DNA from: Fusobacterium necrophorum subsp. necrophorum | GTDB lineage: Bacteria > Fusobacteriota > Fusobacteriia > Fusobacteriales > Fusobacteriaceae | Assembly (NCBI RefSeq): GCF_004006635.1 | Contig: NZ_CP034842.1 | Span: 868,001-932,000 of the forward strand | Direction of reading: 5' to 3' | Length of the DNA: 64,000 nt | Part shown: piece after piece, positions 45,197 to 54,838 of the stretch | How the letters are laid out: the number at the start of each line of letters is the position of its first letter | Position numbering within the stretch: position 1 is the stretch's first letter | The notes under the pieces: generated by a model | Databases searched by the model: none | Told to the model about the DNA's origin: nothing | The model's input: only the letters and a program-made list of their open reading frames with translations | Translations under genes and position numbers: made by a program

Positions 45197-45550
45197 AAGG
45201 AGACCAACTATGAAAAGTCAAGAACTTTTTTTTAAAATTTTAAATAAGAATTTTTGGCATAACAAAATTAGAGTTACAAAACTCTTGATTTTTCATATGA
45301 TTTTAACTGAAAAAAGTTAATCTAATTTTTCTTCTTGATAGAGAATATCTTTTTTTAACAAAGTAAATATCACTCTTACTAGTTTATGCGCAACATGTCC
45401 AAGAGCATTGTAGTGTGATTTTCCTTGAGAACGTTTTAAAAGATAATATTCATTAAATTTTCTAGAATGTCTAACACAGTTCTAAGCTGTAAAAATCAAA
45501 GCATACCTTAGATAAGGAGAGCCTTTTTTAGACATTCTACAAGAAGAAGA
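45197..45550 (-). mobile_element. IS110-family end fragment, copy of the 53.7-54.0 kb element
   Basis: About 354 bases nearly identical to the transposase C-terminal end of the IS110 element between rmlC and rmlD, starting at the same terminal AAGGAGACCAACTATG. The coding strand is minus and has a stop-causing change in the transposase tail, and the match ends abruptly at 45550. It is a solo end, perhaps left after recombination, and abuts the broken polymerase gene that follows. Confidence 0.85.
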
Positions 45551-45568
45551 ATGAGTTAGTATTTTTTA

Positions 45569-46325
45569 TTGCCAATCGAAATGTATTTTAAGAATTCTTT
45601 TTCCCGAAAAAGAATAAATTTTTTAATTTTATTAGTTCATCTTTGCTTTGCATATGAATTTAGAAGTGATCTTAACTCCTATCAAATAATTTTTAAAGAG
45701 TACACTTTAGAGAATGTTAATAATTTTCATTACGAAAAAAGTTTTCTCATATATAATAAAATAATGAAAGTATTCTTTGATTTTTAGAGATATTATATTA
45801 TAATAAAATTTTTGTCTTTTGTATTTTTATTAGAATTTATAAACTACTAAATACAAATGAACCATTTATGAATGTGTTGTTTTTTGTACAAATGGGGATA
45901 TATTTGTTTATTGATTATCCACTCAGAAATTTAATTGCAATTAGTTTATCATTGTTAGGAATAAAAGTATTAATTAAAAAAGATTCTTTGCTTCATATTA
46001 ATTTTGTTTTGTATTATAGCTAATTATGAAGCATTAAGGAAGAAAGTATAAAAAAATTTCAATATGGAAAAAAAGTTCTAATATTAAGCTTATTTTTTTT
46101 CTTTTATATAGAGTATCTAATATTGTTTAGATTACTTTTTATTTCAGAATTTTTTATTTAGCTTTGATAGTTTATTTATACAAGACTTTTAATGACAAAA
46201 AGATAAAGATTTTATATAAATTTTTATTTTGCGTATATTCTTTTGCAATGTTATATATAATGCTTCGGCAAGGTGAAGATTCTCTCTTGCCTTATAAAAA
46301 TTATTTATTTTTATTATTTTATTAG
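45569..46325 (+). pseudogene. Broken EpsG-family O-antigen polymerase (wzy)
   Basis: Several frames together spell an EpsG-like polymerase. The first part reads FAYEFRSDLNSYQIIFKEY and FHYEKSFLIYNKIMKVFF; the second, after a shift, MNVLFFVQMGIYLFIDYPLR then NLIAISLSLLGIKVLIKKDS; the third, YKTFNDKKIKILYKFLF and FAMLYIMLRQGEDSLLPYKN before a stop just ahead of the epimerase gene. Conserved Arg-rich loops and membrane helices fit the family. The 5' end is lost at the IS110 fragment and at least two frameshifts occur. An intact, different polymerase lies at 50.0 kb. Confidence 0.8.
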
Positions 46326-46337
46326 AAAGGGGAGATA

Positions 46338-47453
46338 ATGAAAAGAATAGGATTAATTTTTGGAACAAGACCTGAAGCAATAAAAATGGCTCCAGTGTAT
46401 CATAGTTTAAAAAAAGAAAAAATGGAAGTTGTGACAATTGTGACAGGTCAGCATAAAGAAATGCTATACCAAGTATTAGATTTATTTGAAATAAAACCTG
46501 ATTATGATTTGAAAATAATGAAACAAGGTCAGAATTTATCAGAATTAACAGGAAGATTGATTATTGAATTAGATAAAATTATAAAAAATGAAAAATTAGA
46601 TTATATTCTAGTTCAGGGAGATACTACATCTGCTTTTACCGGAGCACTAGTAGGATTTTATAATAAGATCCCAATAGGGCATATTGAAGCAGGTCTTAGA
46701 ACAGGAAATATTTATTCTCCATTTCCTGAGGAAGTAAATAGGAAATTAATTGGAACTATAGCAGATATGCATTTTGCTCCAACAAGAGTAAATGTAAAAA
46801 ATTTAATAAAAGAAGGAATTGTTGAAGAAAAAATACTAAAATGTGGAAATACAGTTATAGATAGTTTAAAATGGATAATAACCAATAAAAGTAATATATT
46901 AAAAAAAATTAGAGAAAAATATAATGTAAATAATAAAAAATATATATTATTAACAATGCATAGAAGAGAAAATTGGGGTGAACCAATGAAGGAGGTTCTT
47001 AGTGCTATAAAAAATTATATTAATCAAAAAGAAAATTTTTATATAGTTTTTCCTATGCATCTTAATCCCAAAGTAAGAGAAACTATAAATGAAACTTTGA
47101 AAGACTGTAAAAACAAAATATTGCTAGAACCTTTGGAATATTTAGAATTTATCGCTATAATGGAAAAAGCTCATTATATAATGACAGACTCTGGAGGTAT
47201 TCAGGAAGAAGCTCCGACTTTAGGAAAACCTACATTAGTACTGAGAGATACAACTGAAAGACCAGAAGCGATTAAAGCAGGAACAGCAAAATTGATAGGA
47301 ACATCTTACAAAAATGTATTAAAATTTATGGAATTATTAGAAGGAAAATTATATCAAGATATGTCGAAGGTAGAAAATCCATATGGTGATGAAAAAACTT
47401 CAGAAAAAATATGTAGATATATAGGAGAATTGAAAAGTAAAGGAAAAAAATGA
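46338..47453 (+). CDS. wecB: UDP-GlcNAc 2-epimerase family protein (WecB/WbpI-like)
   Basis: 371 residues, full length. GLIFGTRPEAIKMAPVY at the start, VTGQHKEML, VQGDTTSAFTGALVGF, HIEAGLRTGN, LLTMHRRENWG, and MTDSGGIQEEAPTLGKPTLVLRD are the family marks, with catalytic Glu and His included. The enzyme inverts C2 of UDP-GlcNAc; in a locus with WbpA/B/E-like enzymes it may instead be WbpI and epimerise UDP-diacetamido-glucuronate. The family alone does not decide. GGGGAGA precedes the ATG. Confidence 0.93.
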   Translation: MKRIGLIFGTRPEAIKMAPVYHSLKKEKMEVVTIVTGQHKEMLYQVLDLFEIKPDYDLKIMKQGQNLSELTGRLIIELDKIIKNEKLDYILVQGDTTSAFTGALVGFYNKIPIGHIEAGLRTGNIYSPFPEEVNRKLIGTIADMHFAPTRVNVKNLIKEGIVEEKILKCGNTVIDSLKWIITNKSNILKKIREKYNVNNKKYILLTMHRRENWGEPMKEVLSAIKNYINQKENFYIVFPMHLNPKVRETINETLKDCKNKILLEPLEYLEFIAIMEKAHYIMTDSGGIQEEAPTLGKPTLVLRDTTERPEAIKAGTAKLIGTSYKNVLKFMELLEGKLYQDMSKVENPYGDEKTSEKICRYIGELKSKGKK

Positions 47454-48430
47454 AAACAATACTATTGATAGCACCTATTTTTTACTCTTATGAGAAAGAA
47501 ATAATTGAAGAATTAAAAAAGCAAAATTATGAAGTTACGTATATCCCTTTAAATATTAATAATGTAGCTATTCGACTTTTTTTAAAGATAATTTCAAAAT
47601 TTTTAAAAAAATTTGAAATTAAATGCTATAATTATTTCTTTAAAATAAATCTTTTTTTTAAAGCAAAGTCAAAAAAGTTTGATAAAATAATTGTACTAAG
47701 TGGAGAAAATTTAAGTGAAGAGATAATATTACTTCTTAAAAATAAATATTTAATAGATCCAAAAGATTTAATTTTATATTTGTGGATTCCAATGGAAAGG
47801 TATAAAATAATACTTTCTACATATCAATATTATTCTAGGATATTTTCATTTGAAAAGAGAAGTTGTAAAAAATATGGTTTCACCTTTTTACCAAATTTTT
47901 ATTCCAATCAAATATATAATATAATTTCAGAGCAAATAAAAGAAAAATATCTACTTTTTTTTATAGGGCAGTATGGAAAAGAAAGGTATTTATTAAAGCA
48001 AAAACTAAAAAAATATAAATTTACAATACTTATATATCACAATATTTTCACCTATTTTATTTTTAAAATATTAAAATTTAATGAATATAAAAATGTAAAA
48101 ATGAAAGATTTAGTTTTTAAAACAATGGATAGAACAGAGGTTTATAAAAATATGTCTAATTCACAATATTTATTAGATGATGCTGATATAAATCAAGAAG
48201 GGTTGACTCAAAGAGTTTTTGATAGTTTAATTTTAGAAAAAAAATTAATAACAACAAATCAAAGTATAAAAACATATGATTTCTACAATAAAAACAATAT
48301 ATTGGTTATAGATAGAGATGATCCAACTATTTCTGAAGAGTTTTTGATAAGTGATTATGAAAAAGTATCTGAGGAAATTATAAAGCAGTATAGTATTGAG
48401 AGTTGGGTAAAAAAATTGTTAGAAGAATGA
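47450..48430 (+). CDS. Putative capsule/LPS glycosyltransferase
   Basis: 326 residues, overlapping the epimerase by four bases. Very rich in Lys, Ile and Phe and unusually AT-rich. KTILLIAPIFYSYEKEIIEEL opens a Rossmann-like domain; LYLWIPMERY and FLPNFYS follow. The C-terminal stretch DDADINQEGLTQRVFDSLIL with KKLITTNQSIKTYDFYN is a pattern seen in a family of LPS/capsule glycosyltransferases (DUF3880/CgeB-like tail). Donor unknown. Confidence 0.65.
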   Translation: MKTILLIAPIFYSYEKEIIEELKKQNYEVTYIPLNINNVAIRLFLKIISKFLKKFEIKCYNYFFKINLFFKAKSKKFDKIIVLSGENLSEEIILLLKNKYLIDPKDLILYLWIPMERYKIILSTYQYYSRIFSFEKRSCKKYGFTFLPNFYSNQIYNIISEQIKEKYLLFFIGQYGKERYLLKQKLKKYKFTILIYHNIFTYFIFKILKFNEYKNVKMKDLVFKTMDRTEVYKNMSNSQYLLDDADINQEGLTQRVFDSLILEKKLITTNQSIKTYDFYNKNNILVIDRDDPTISEEFLISDYEKVSEEIIKQYSIESWVKKLLEE

Positions 48431-48504
48431 ATTAAAAAGACTAACTATTAAAAGTTAATAGGTAAAATAAAAAAATTGGGTATTTTTTTTATTGTAGTAC
48501 AAAA

Positions 48505-48524
48505 AGAGTTGGCTACACAACTCT
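48505..48524 (-). terminator. Terminator downstream of the IS110 pseudogene
   Basis: On the minus strand AGAGTTG pairs with CAACTCT around a six-base loop and is followed by five T. Confidence 0.6.
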
Positions 48525-48545
48525 AAAAAAGTATCAATTTATCTT

Positions 48546-49718
48546 TTATTCTTGGACTTTGTAAGATTCGTTCTTAGTAAGAATTGCAAATAGTGTATAA
48601 TATAATTTTCTTGCTACTGCATTGCTTGCTACCAAATCAAATTTCTCTTGCGCGATTTTTTTCTGATAGTATTCTGAAAAAACAGGATCACAAAACTCAG
48701 CTCTTAAAGTTGCTTGAAATAAGGCTTTTCTTAAATAAGAGGAACTTCTTTTGCTTATGGACAGAGATTTCGCTTCATAATTTCCTGATTATGAAACTAC
48801 TGAGTCTAAACCAGCATAAGCTACTATTTTAGAAACATTAGAAAATCTTGAAATATCGCCTAATTCTCCTAATATTGTTGCGCCTATTACAGGTCCAATT
48901 CCTGGAATTGCAGTAATAGGGGAGTCTAATTTAGCCATAATAGTTGATATTGCTTCCTCTATTGACTCTACTTGGTTTTCTATAAAACTAATTTGTTCTA
49001 TTAGCATTTTGATTTGTAGCGAAAAAGAATCTAAGCAAAACTTAACACCTGTTGTAGTTTTTGCTTTTTCAGATAATTCTTCAATTTTCTTTTTTGCAAA
49101 TTTCTTCATAGTAATATTTTTTAATGCTTTACTAAGTTTACTGGAAGAAATATTTTCAAACCCCTGAGGAGTAGTAAATGACAATAGTATTTCTTTCGAT
49201 GTTTTTTCAAAAACATCACTAAAACATTTTTTATATTCAGGAAATACTTGATCAAGTAATACAATTGTTTTTCTTTTTAAATTAGCAGTAGAAGATATAA
49301 GGTATCTTCTAAAACGCGTTACATTTATCAATGATAGATACTACTCTTCCTTGGAGAAAGAAGACTCTATAAAATCTCCATAACGAAGTAAATCTGTGAT
49401 TAATATAGAATCAATCATATCATTTTTTCTTTTACGAATTTCAGTACTATTGCGCAACCATCTGTTTGGATGGGATTGATAAGATGGACAAAGAATTTTT
49501 TTCAAGAAGGAATGAGAATAAATTAATCCAATCATAACCGATCGCTTCCATAGTAATGTCTAAAGAATCAGAAAAAGGCTCTAATTTTTTGATTAAAGAG
49601 TCGACTTCTTCCATGAAATTAGAGAAAGAGAAAGCTTTCAAAATAACTTTCTTTTTATCATCAATAAGAGAGAAGCAACATGAGAATTTTTACCAATATC
49701 AATACCTAAGAAAAACAT
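48546..49718 (-). pseudogene. IS110-family transposase, frameshifted (element A)
   Basis: Pieces in successive frames give a whole IS110 transposase: FFLGIDIGKNSHVASLL (first Asp of the RuvC-like DEDD domain), then SLDITMEAIGYDWINL (Glu), NSTEIRKRKNDMIDSILI (Asp pair), a coiled middle, and TAIPGIGPVIGATILGELG in the Transposase_20 domain with YAGLD and a stop just after. At least three frameshifts and an early stop; the tail resumes in another frame to SYKVQE and a stop. It is different in sequence from the IS110 element near 54 kb. The roughly 300 bases to the right hold no gene. Confidence 0.85.
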
Positions 49719-50024
49719 AAAATCACCAAAAAAAATTTTAGATAAAACCTCTATTCTGAAAAACGTTACTACCTTATTCAAGATACGAAGTACTAGAAAT
49801 TGGTCAACATCTAACCAATATGTAAACAGTTTAACAGAAAGGGGCATTACTCTTTTTAACGAGTTTTAAAACTCAAGGTACAATGTCACTCTATCTAACA
49901 CACTTATTATACAAGAATATCTTGTATAAATAAATTAATAAAGGATTTTAGGTTTCCTTTATCAACCTAAATATATTATATAAGGAGGATATGTAATAAT
50001 CATATTATTATATATAAAATAAAA

Positions 50025-51197
50025 ATGAATTTTTATTTAGTTGGGCCTATATTTATTTTTTCTTATTTAGAAAGTAAACTTTATAAAACAGGGATGACAC
50101 CTCTTTTTATATTTCTTTTTCCGTTAACTATTGCAATTATTTTAGCAGAATCACTTGATCATAATTTAAATTTAAAAGAATATAAAATTTTACTTTTTAA
50201 TATTTCATTAATTTGGTTTTTTGTAGGGATATTAATACGACTATTTTTTTCATTACTTCCTATAAAAAAAATAAAACAAAAGAAAATTGACATAACAAAA
50301 TTCCCTAGAATATTTTATCATATTCAAATTTTGGTATTTATGCCACTATTATTAGCAACAATTAAAGCTATTTTTCTTTTAGGGATTACAAATATAAAAG
50401 GAAAGGTTGGAGGGATATTAGCACACATATATATACTCTTTAGTACTTTTTATTTGATACCATTTTATATAGATAAAAAAAAATTAAAAAAAGTTTATTT
50501 TATGATAACAATAATTCTATTTTTATTACATCCTAAATATGAAACATTTTTATTTTTGCTGCCATTATTTTTTTATCAAACATATAAAATAAAAAAAATG
50601 TTTAAATTTAAAGTATTGTTAATATCATTATCATTAGTTATATTAATGTTTATAATATTTTTTACAACTTATTACTTAAATTTTAAAATAAATAAATTAG
50701 ATTATAAGTTTACAGAGTTTTTATTTTTTATAATGAAACATATGCAACACTATTTTTTATCTCCTATATATATAGGTGAATATTTATTAAAATATGAAGG
50801 TTTAGGGAATCCAAAAGTTGCTATAGCTCCATTTTATAATATTATTAGTTTTTTTCAAGGAGAAAGAAACTATATTAATACAACTCTACCTTTTGTAAAT
50901 TATTTAGGAGTTAATAGTAATGTAGGGGGGCTTATCCCAGAATTAGTATTTTCTATAGGGACAGAAGGAATGTATATTTTTATAGTTATCTTAGCAATTT
51001 ATTCATATATTGTTGAAAATTTATTATTAAGAAATGAAATGTGGATATTTTTAAATCTAATACTAAAATCCTCTTTATTTCTATGTTTTTTTGCTAATGT
51101 TTTTTCATTATTAGGTTATATAGAAAGAATACTAGGAACGATGATTATCACAATATTTATAATTTTATTTCAAAAATATAAGTATGATAAATTGTAA
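50025..51197 (+). CDS. O-antigen polymerase (Wzy-like)
   Basis: 390 residues with about ten to twelve membrane helices. VGPIFIFSYLESKLYKTGMT at the N-terminus and a large periplasmic loop before LGVNSNVGGLIPELVFSIG fit the oligosaccharide-repeat-unit polymerase class, which joins lipid-linked repeats in the periplasm. AAGGAGG lies 40 bases upstream and no start codon sits at proper distance from it, so translation initiation is odd; insertion of the adjoining IS110 may have altered the leader. Very AT-rich. Presumed functional replacement for the broken polymerase upstream. Confidence 0.75.
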   Translation: MNFYLVGPIFIFSYLESKLYKTGMTPLFIFLFPLTIAIILAESLDHNLNLKEYKILLFNISLIWFFVGILIRLFFSLLPIKKIKQKKIDITKFPRIFYHIQILVFMPLLLATIKAIFLLGITNIKGKVGGILAHIYILFSTFYLIPFYIDKKKLKKVYFMITIILFLLHPKYETFLFLLPLFFYQTYKIKKMFKFKVLLISLSLVILMFIIFFTTYYLNFKINKLDYKFTEFLFFIMKHMQHYFLSPIYIGEYLLKYEGLGNPKVAIAPFYNIISFFQGERNYINTTLPFVNYLGVNSNVGGLIPELVFSIGTEGMYIFIVILAIYSYIVENLLLRNEMWIFLNLILKSSLFLCFFANVFSLLGYIERILGTMIITIFIILFQKYKYDKL

Positions 51198-51204
51198 AAT
51201 ATAG

Positions 51205-52175
51205 TGCGACAAAAAAGTAACCCATATTAGAAGTTTCATGTAAAATGTAAATAATTACAAATACATAGAACAGGAGATCTAATATGAGTTACATACATCT
51301 TACCATAAAAAAGCGAAATCAGATAGAGATTTTGCGAAAAGAAAAATATTCTACTCGAAACATTGCTTCTTTAATAGGAGTGCATCACTCTACCGTCGCT
51401 GGCGAAATCAAACATATTTCTGGGATATTCTTCGTGTGGCACACAAGATGCTAGCAAAAAAAAGGCTTGTAAAGGGAGACCTTCCAAGCGAAACAAAGCA
51501 ATGCTTTCTACCATTGAAGACCGTCTGAAACGTACATGGTCTCTTGAAACAAATTATTGGAAAAGAATTCCCAATACCCTTTCTACGAAGACCATTTACA
51601 GAGGATTGCTCTCTGTAGATAAGACGATTCTTCGTCGTAAGGGAGTAGCAAAGAGAAGCGTGGTCAATTCACAATTGGACGTAGTACCAAGAACGTCCCA
51701 GCGATGTTAAAAAACACAATACTTTTGGGCACTGGGAATTAGTTCTCGAGGAAAAAGCAAATAGTGTCTTGCTACCTTCATAGAAGAAAAGACTCGGTTT
51801 TATATCACACTCCCTATGAAAAATAGAGAGAAAGACTCTATGTTTCAAGCCATTCGTAAAGTAACGGAAGGATTTCCGAAAGAAGCTTTTCAAACATTTC
51901 CTTCGGATTGAAGAAAAGAATTTGCTTGCTACGCTTCGGAATTGTTTTTTATTTTGCAGATGCCTACGCCACATGGCAACGTGGAAACAATGAAAATAGT
52001 AATGGGTTATTGCGAGAATTCTTTCCTAAGAAAACGAACTTAGCAAAAATTCAGACAGAAGAAACCACAAATGCTCTGATGCTTTTACCCCATCGCCCTA
52101 AAAAATGCTTAGGATTTAAAACGCTATTTGAAATATTATTTCATGAAATTTCTATGTTGAGATAAAACTGTCGCA
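51205..52175 (+). mobile_element. IS30-family insertion sequence, defective
   Basis: About 970 bases bounded by TGCGACA and its inverse TGTCGCA. It separates the polymerase gene from rmlA. The single transposase is broken (see the pseudogene), so it cannot move by itself. Confidence 0.75.
51284..52164 (+). pseudogene. IS30-family transposase, frameshifted
   Basis: Starts with MSYIHLTIKKRNQIEIL, then RKEKYSTRNIASLIGVHHST, the IS30 helix-turn-helix. After shifts come LSTKTIYRGLLSVDKTIL and RRKGVAKRS; the end reads DAYATWQRGNNENSNGLLRE and FFPKKTNLAKI, the C-terminal DDE-domain motif with its Glu. Several frameshifts and stops and a missing middle make it inactive. Confidence 0.85.
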
Positions 52176-52235
52176 TTGCTTATTGCTATTCATCATAATA
52201 ATTTCATAATAAAACTAATTGAAAGAAGGTATAGA

Positions 52236-53105
52236 ATGAAAGGAATAATATTAGCAGGAGGAAGTGGAACAAGACTTTATCCAATAACAAAAGCTATATC
52301 AAAACAAATAACACCGATATATGATAAACCTATGATTTACTATCCTTTGTCTGTTTTGATGTTAGCTGAAATAAAAGAAATTTTGGTTATTTCCACCCCA
52401 AGGGATATAGTTGTCTTTGAAGAGTTATTAGAAGATGGTAGTAATTTTGGATTAAAAATATCTTATGCTGTACAAGAAAAGCCTAATGGTTTAACGGAAG
52501 CCTTTTTAATTGGTGAAAAATTTATTAATGGAGAAGCATGTGCTTTAGTATTGGGAGATAATATTTTTTATGGGCATGGGTTTACGGGAATGTTAAAAGA
52601 AGCAAGATATAAGCAAGAAGGAGCTACCGTGTTCGGATACTACGTAAATAATCCTCAAGACTTTGGAGTAGTAGAATTTGATGAAAAGGGAAAGGCAATT
52701 TCTTTAGAAGAAAAACCAAAAAATCCAAAATCGAATTATGCAATTCCAGGGTTATACTTTTATGATAAAACAGTAGTAGAAAAAGCAAAACAAGTGAAGC
52801 CATCCCAAAGAGGAGAATTAGAAATTACTACATTAAATGAAATGTATCTGGATGAAGATAAATTGAATGTAGTTAATTTAGGAAGAGGAATGGCTTGGCT
52901 GGATACAGGAACTCATGAAGGGCTTCTAGAAGCTTCTAATTTTGTAAAAACAGTTCAATCAAGACAAGGGATTATGGTTGCTTGCCCAGAAGAAATTGCA
53001 TACCGTAATGGATGGATTTCTAAAGAGAAAGTAGAAGAATTAGCAAAAATACTATTGAAGTCAGAATATGGAAAATATTTAATGGATCTAATTAAGGAGA
53101 AATAG
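52236..53105 (+). CDS. rmlA: Glucose-1-phosphate thymidylyltransferase
   Basis: 289 residues from the ATG preceded by AGAAGG; the open frame extends 20 codons into the IS30 end and is not used. [22 protein letters not shown] is the nucleotidyltransferase signature, followed by [33 protein letters not shown] and [14 protein letters not shown]. It makes dTDP-glucose, the first step to dTDP-L-rhamnose. The rml genes are arranged A, C, (IS110), D, wzx, B. Confidence 0.97.
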   Translation: MKGIILAGGSGTRLYPITKAISKQITPIYDKPMIYYPLSVLMLAEIKEILVISTPRDIVVFEELLEDGSNFGLKISYAVQEKPNGLTEAFLIGEKFINGEACALVLGDNIFYGHGFTGMLKEARYKQEGATVFGYYVNNPQDFGVVEFDEKGKAISLEEKPKNPKSNYAIPGLYFYDKTVVEKAKQVKPSQRGELEITTLNEMYLDEDKLNVVNLGRGMAWLDTGTHEGLLEASNFVKTVQSRQGIMVACPEEIAYRNGWISKEKVEELAKILLKSEYGKYLMDLIKEK

Positions 53106-53106
53106 G

Positions 53107-53679
53107 ATGTCTAAATTTAAAAAGATAGAAACAGGAATTGAAGGGTTGTATATAATAGAACCAACGACATTTAGAGATGATAGAGGTTTCTTTTTAGAAA
53201 CATATAATAAGAACGAATTTATTGAAATTGGAATTTTGGACGAATTTGTACAAGATAATCATTCGAAATCAAAAAAAGGAGTATTGCGAGGTTTACACTT
53301 TCAAACTCACTATTCTCAGGGAAAACTAGTAAGAGTGATTAAGGGATCCGTTTATGATGTTGCTGTAGATTTAAGAAAAGATAGTAAAACATTTGGAAAA
53401 TGGTTTGGAATTGAACTAAGTGCTGAGAATAAAAAAATGTTTTTTATTCCTAAAAATTTTGCTCATGGTTTTTTAACTTTAGAGGAAGAAACAGAGTTTA
53501 TGTATAAATGTACAGACTTTTATCATCCGGAATTTGAGTCCGGAATCATGTGGAATGATGAAGAGATTTATATCAATTGGAATTTTGAAAAATATGGTTT
53601 AAAAGATACGGATATTATTTTATCCGAAAAAGATAAAAAAAACATATCTTTTTTGCAATATAAGGAAAATCTAAAATAA
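53107..53679 (+). CDS. rmlC: dTDP-4-dehydrorhamnose 3,5-epimerase
   Basis: 190 residues. Cupin epimerase: RDDRGFFLETYNKNEF, QDNHSKSKKGVLRGLHFQ with the catalytic His, GSVYDVAVDLRKDSKTFGKW and PKNFAHGFLTLEE. One base from rmlA. The stop codon TAA coincides with the left boundary of the IS110 element, so the insertion landed exactly at the gene end and probably did not damage the protein. Confidence 0.96.
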   Translation: MSKFKKIETGIEGLYIIEPTTFRDDRGFFLETYNKNEFIEIGILDEFVQDNHSKSKKGVLRGLHFQTHYSQGKLVRVIKGSVYDVAVDLRKDSKTFGKWFGIELSAENKKMFFIPKNFAHGFLTLEEETEFMYKCTDFYHPEFESGIMWNDEEIYINWNFEKYGLKDTDIILSEKDKKNISFLQYKENLK

Positions 53680-54700
53680 GGAGACCAACTATGAAAAGTC
53701 AAGAACTTTTTTTAAAATTTTAAATAAGAATTTTTGGCATAACAAAATTAGAGTTACAAAACTCTTGATTTTTCATATGATTTTAACTGAAAAAAGTTAA
53801 TCTAATTTTTCTTCTTGATAGAGAATATCTTTTTTTAACAAAGTAAATATCACTCTTACTAGTTTATGCGCAACATGTCCAAGGGCATTGTAATGTGATT
53901 TGCCTTGAGAACGCTTCAAAAGGTAGTACTCATTAAATTTTCTAGAATGTCTGACACAGTTCCAAGCTGTAAAAATCAAAGCATACCTTAAGTAAGGAGA
54001 GCCTTTTTTAGACATTCTACAGGAAGAAGCATTAAAATTACCGGATTGCCTTATCTTTGGGTCAAGCCCAGAAAAAGCAAGCAATTTTTTAGAAGTAGAG
54101 AAGTTATCAATAGCATTCGTTTCCCCTAGAATGATTGCGTAAGCAATAAGGCTGATTCCGGGAACAGATAAAAGCTTAGAATCTAATCTGTGAATAATAT
54201 CAGCGATTTTACTTTCCATATCTTTTATTTGTTTTTCATAAAGCTCAATGAGCTCTATTCATTGAATTACATGGAAAGATATTGAGGAATCTTTCATACC
54301 AACAGAGGTTTTCGCAAGACTCTTAAGCTCTAGGGACTTTTCTTTTTTGAAATGTCCCTTGGAAGAAGCATATAAAAGATTGGAAATGTCATCCTCTTTT
54401 AGGGCTGCGATTTCCTCTGTGGATGGATATTTTTTTAAAAGAGCGCTAAAACCGTTAAAATCATTTTTAAATTTGAAATTAGAAAAAACGATTTCATTCG
54501 TAGAAGAATCAAAACAAGAAGCAACATGGTTCAGTTTCGCAATATCAATCCCTAATAAAAACATAAAATCACATCCTTAAAAATATAAATATCTGTGGAG
54601 TCCACTTTTTGAAAAACAATACATTCTTGCGCTACATAAAAGTTTAAAACTTATCCAACTATAAGTATATGAGTTCAAAGAGTGTGGCAGTAGTCTCCTT
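53678..54700 (-). mobile_element. IS110-family insertion sequence (element B), internally deleted
   Basis: Ends are AAGGAGAC and GTCTCCTT (8-base inverted match). The transposase is on the minus strand, with about 135 noncoding bases before its start and about 120 after its stop; in the IS110 group the noncoding end before the gene can encode the bridge RNA that picks the target. It lies between rmlC and rmlD. A partial copy of its left end is at 45.2 kb. Confidence 0.8.
53797..54564 (-). pseudogene. IS110-family transposase of element B, deleted and frameshifted
   Basis: The N-terminal piece FLLGIDIAKLNHVASCFDSS leads directly into the late STEEIAALKEDDISNLLYAS region, so about 100 residues with the middle catalytic Glu and Asp are missing. 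After a stop (residue about 101) the C-terminal Transposase_20 piece resumes: LSVPGISLIAYAIILGETNA and ASSCRMSKKGSPYLRYAL. It is not functional. Confidence 0.85.
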
Positions 54701-54838
54701 AAAAAAGTAGCAAAAGCTCTTTAATAAATATAAAAAGTCCACAGTATAAATAAATTATATAAAAAATATTAAATAAAATAAACTATGAAAGGAGGTTGTA
54801 TAGATAAATATTTTATGTATTTATCATACAAGTAAAAC

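Noticed and set aside
48546..54700. The two IS110 elements as copies of one another
   Set aside because: Their transposase sequences differ throughout (FFLGIDIGKNSHVAS against FLLGIDIAKLNHVAS); only the 45.2 kb fragment is a copy of the 54 kb element.
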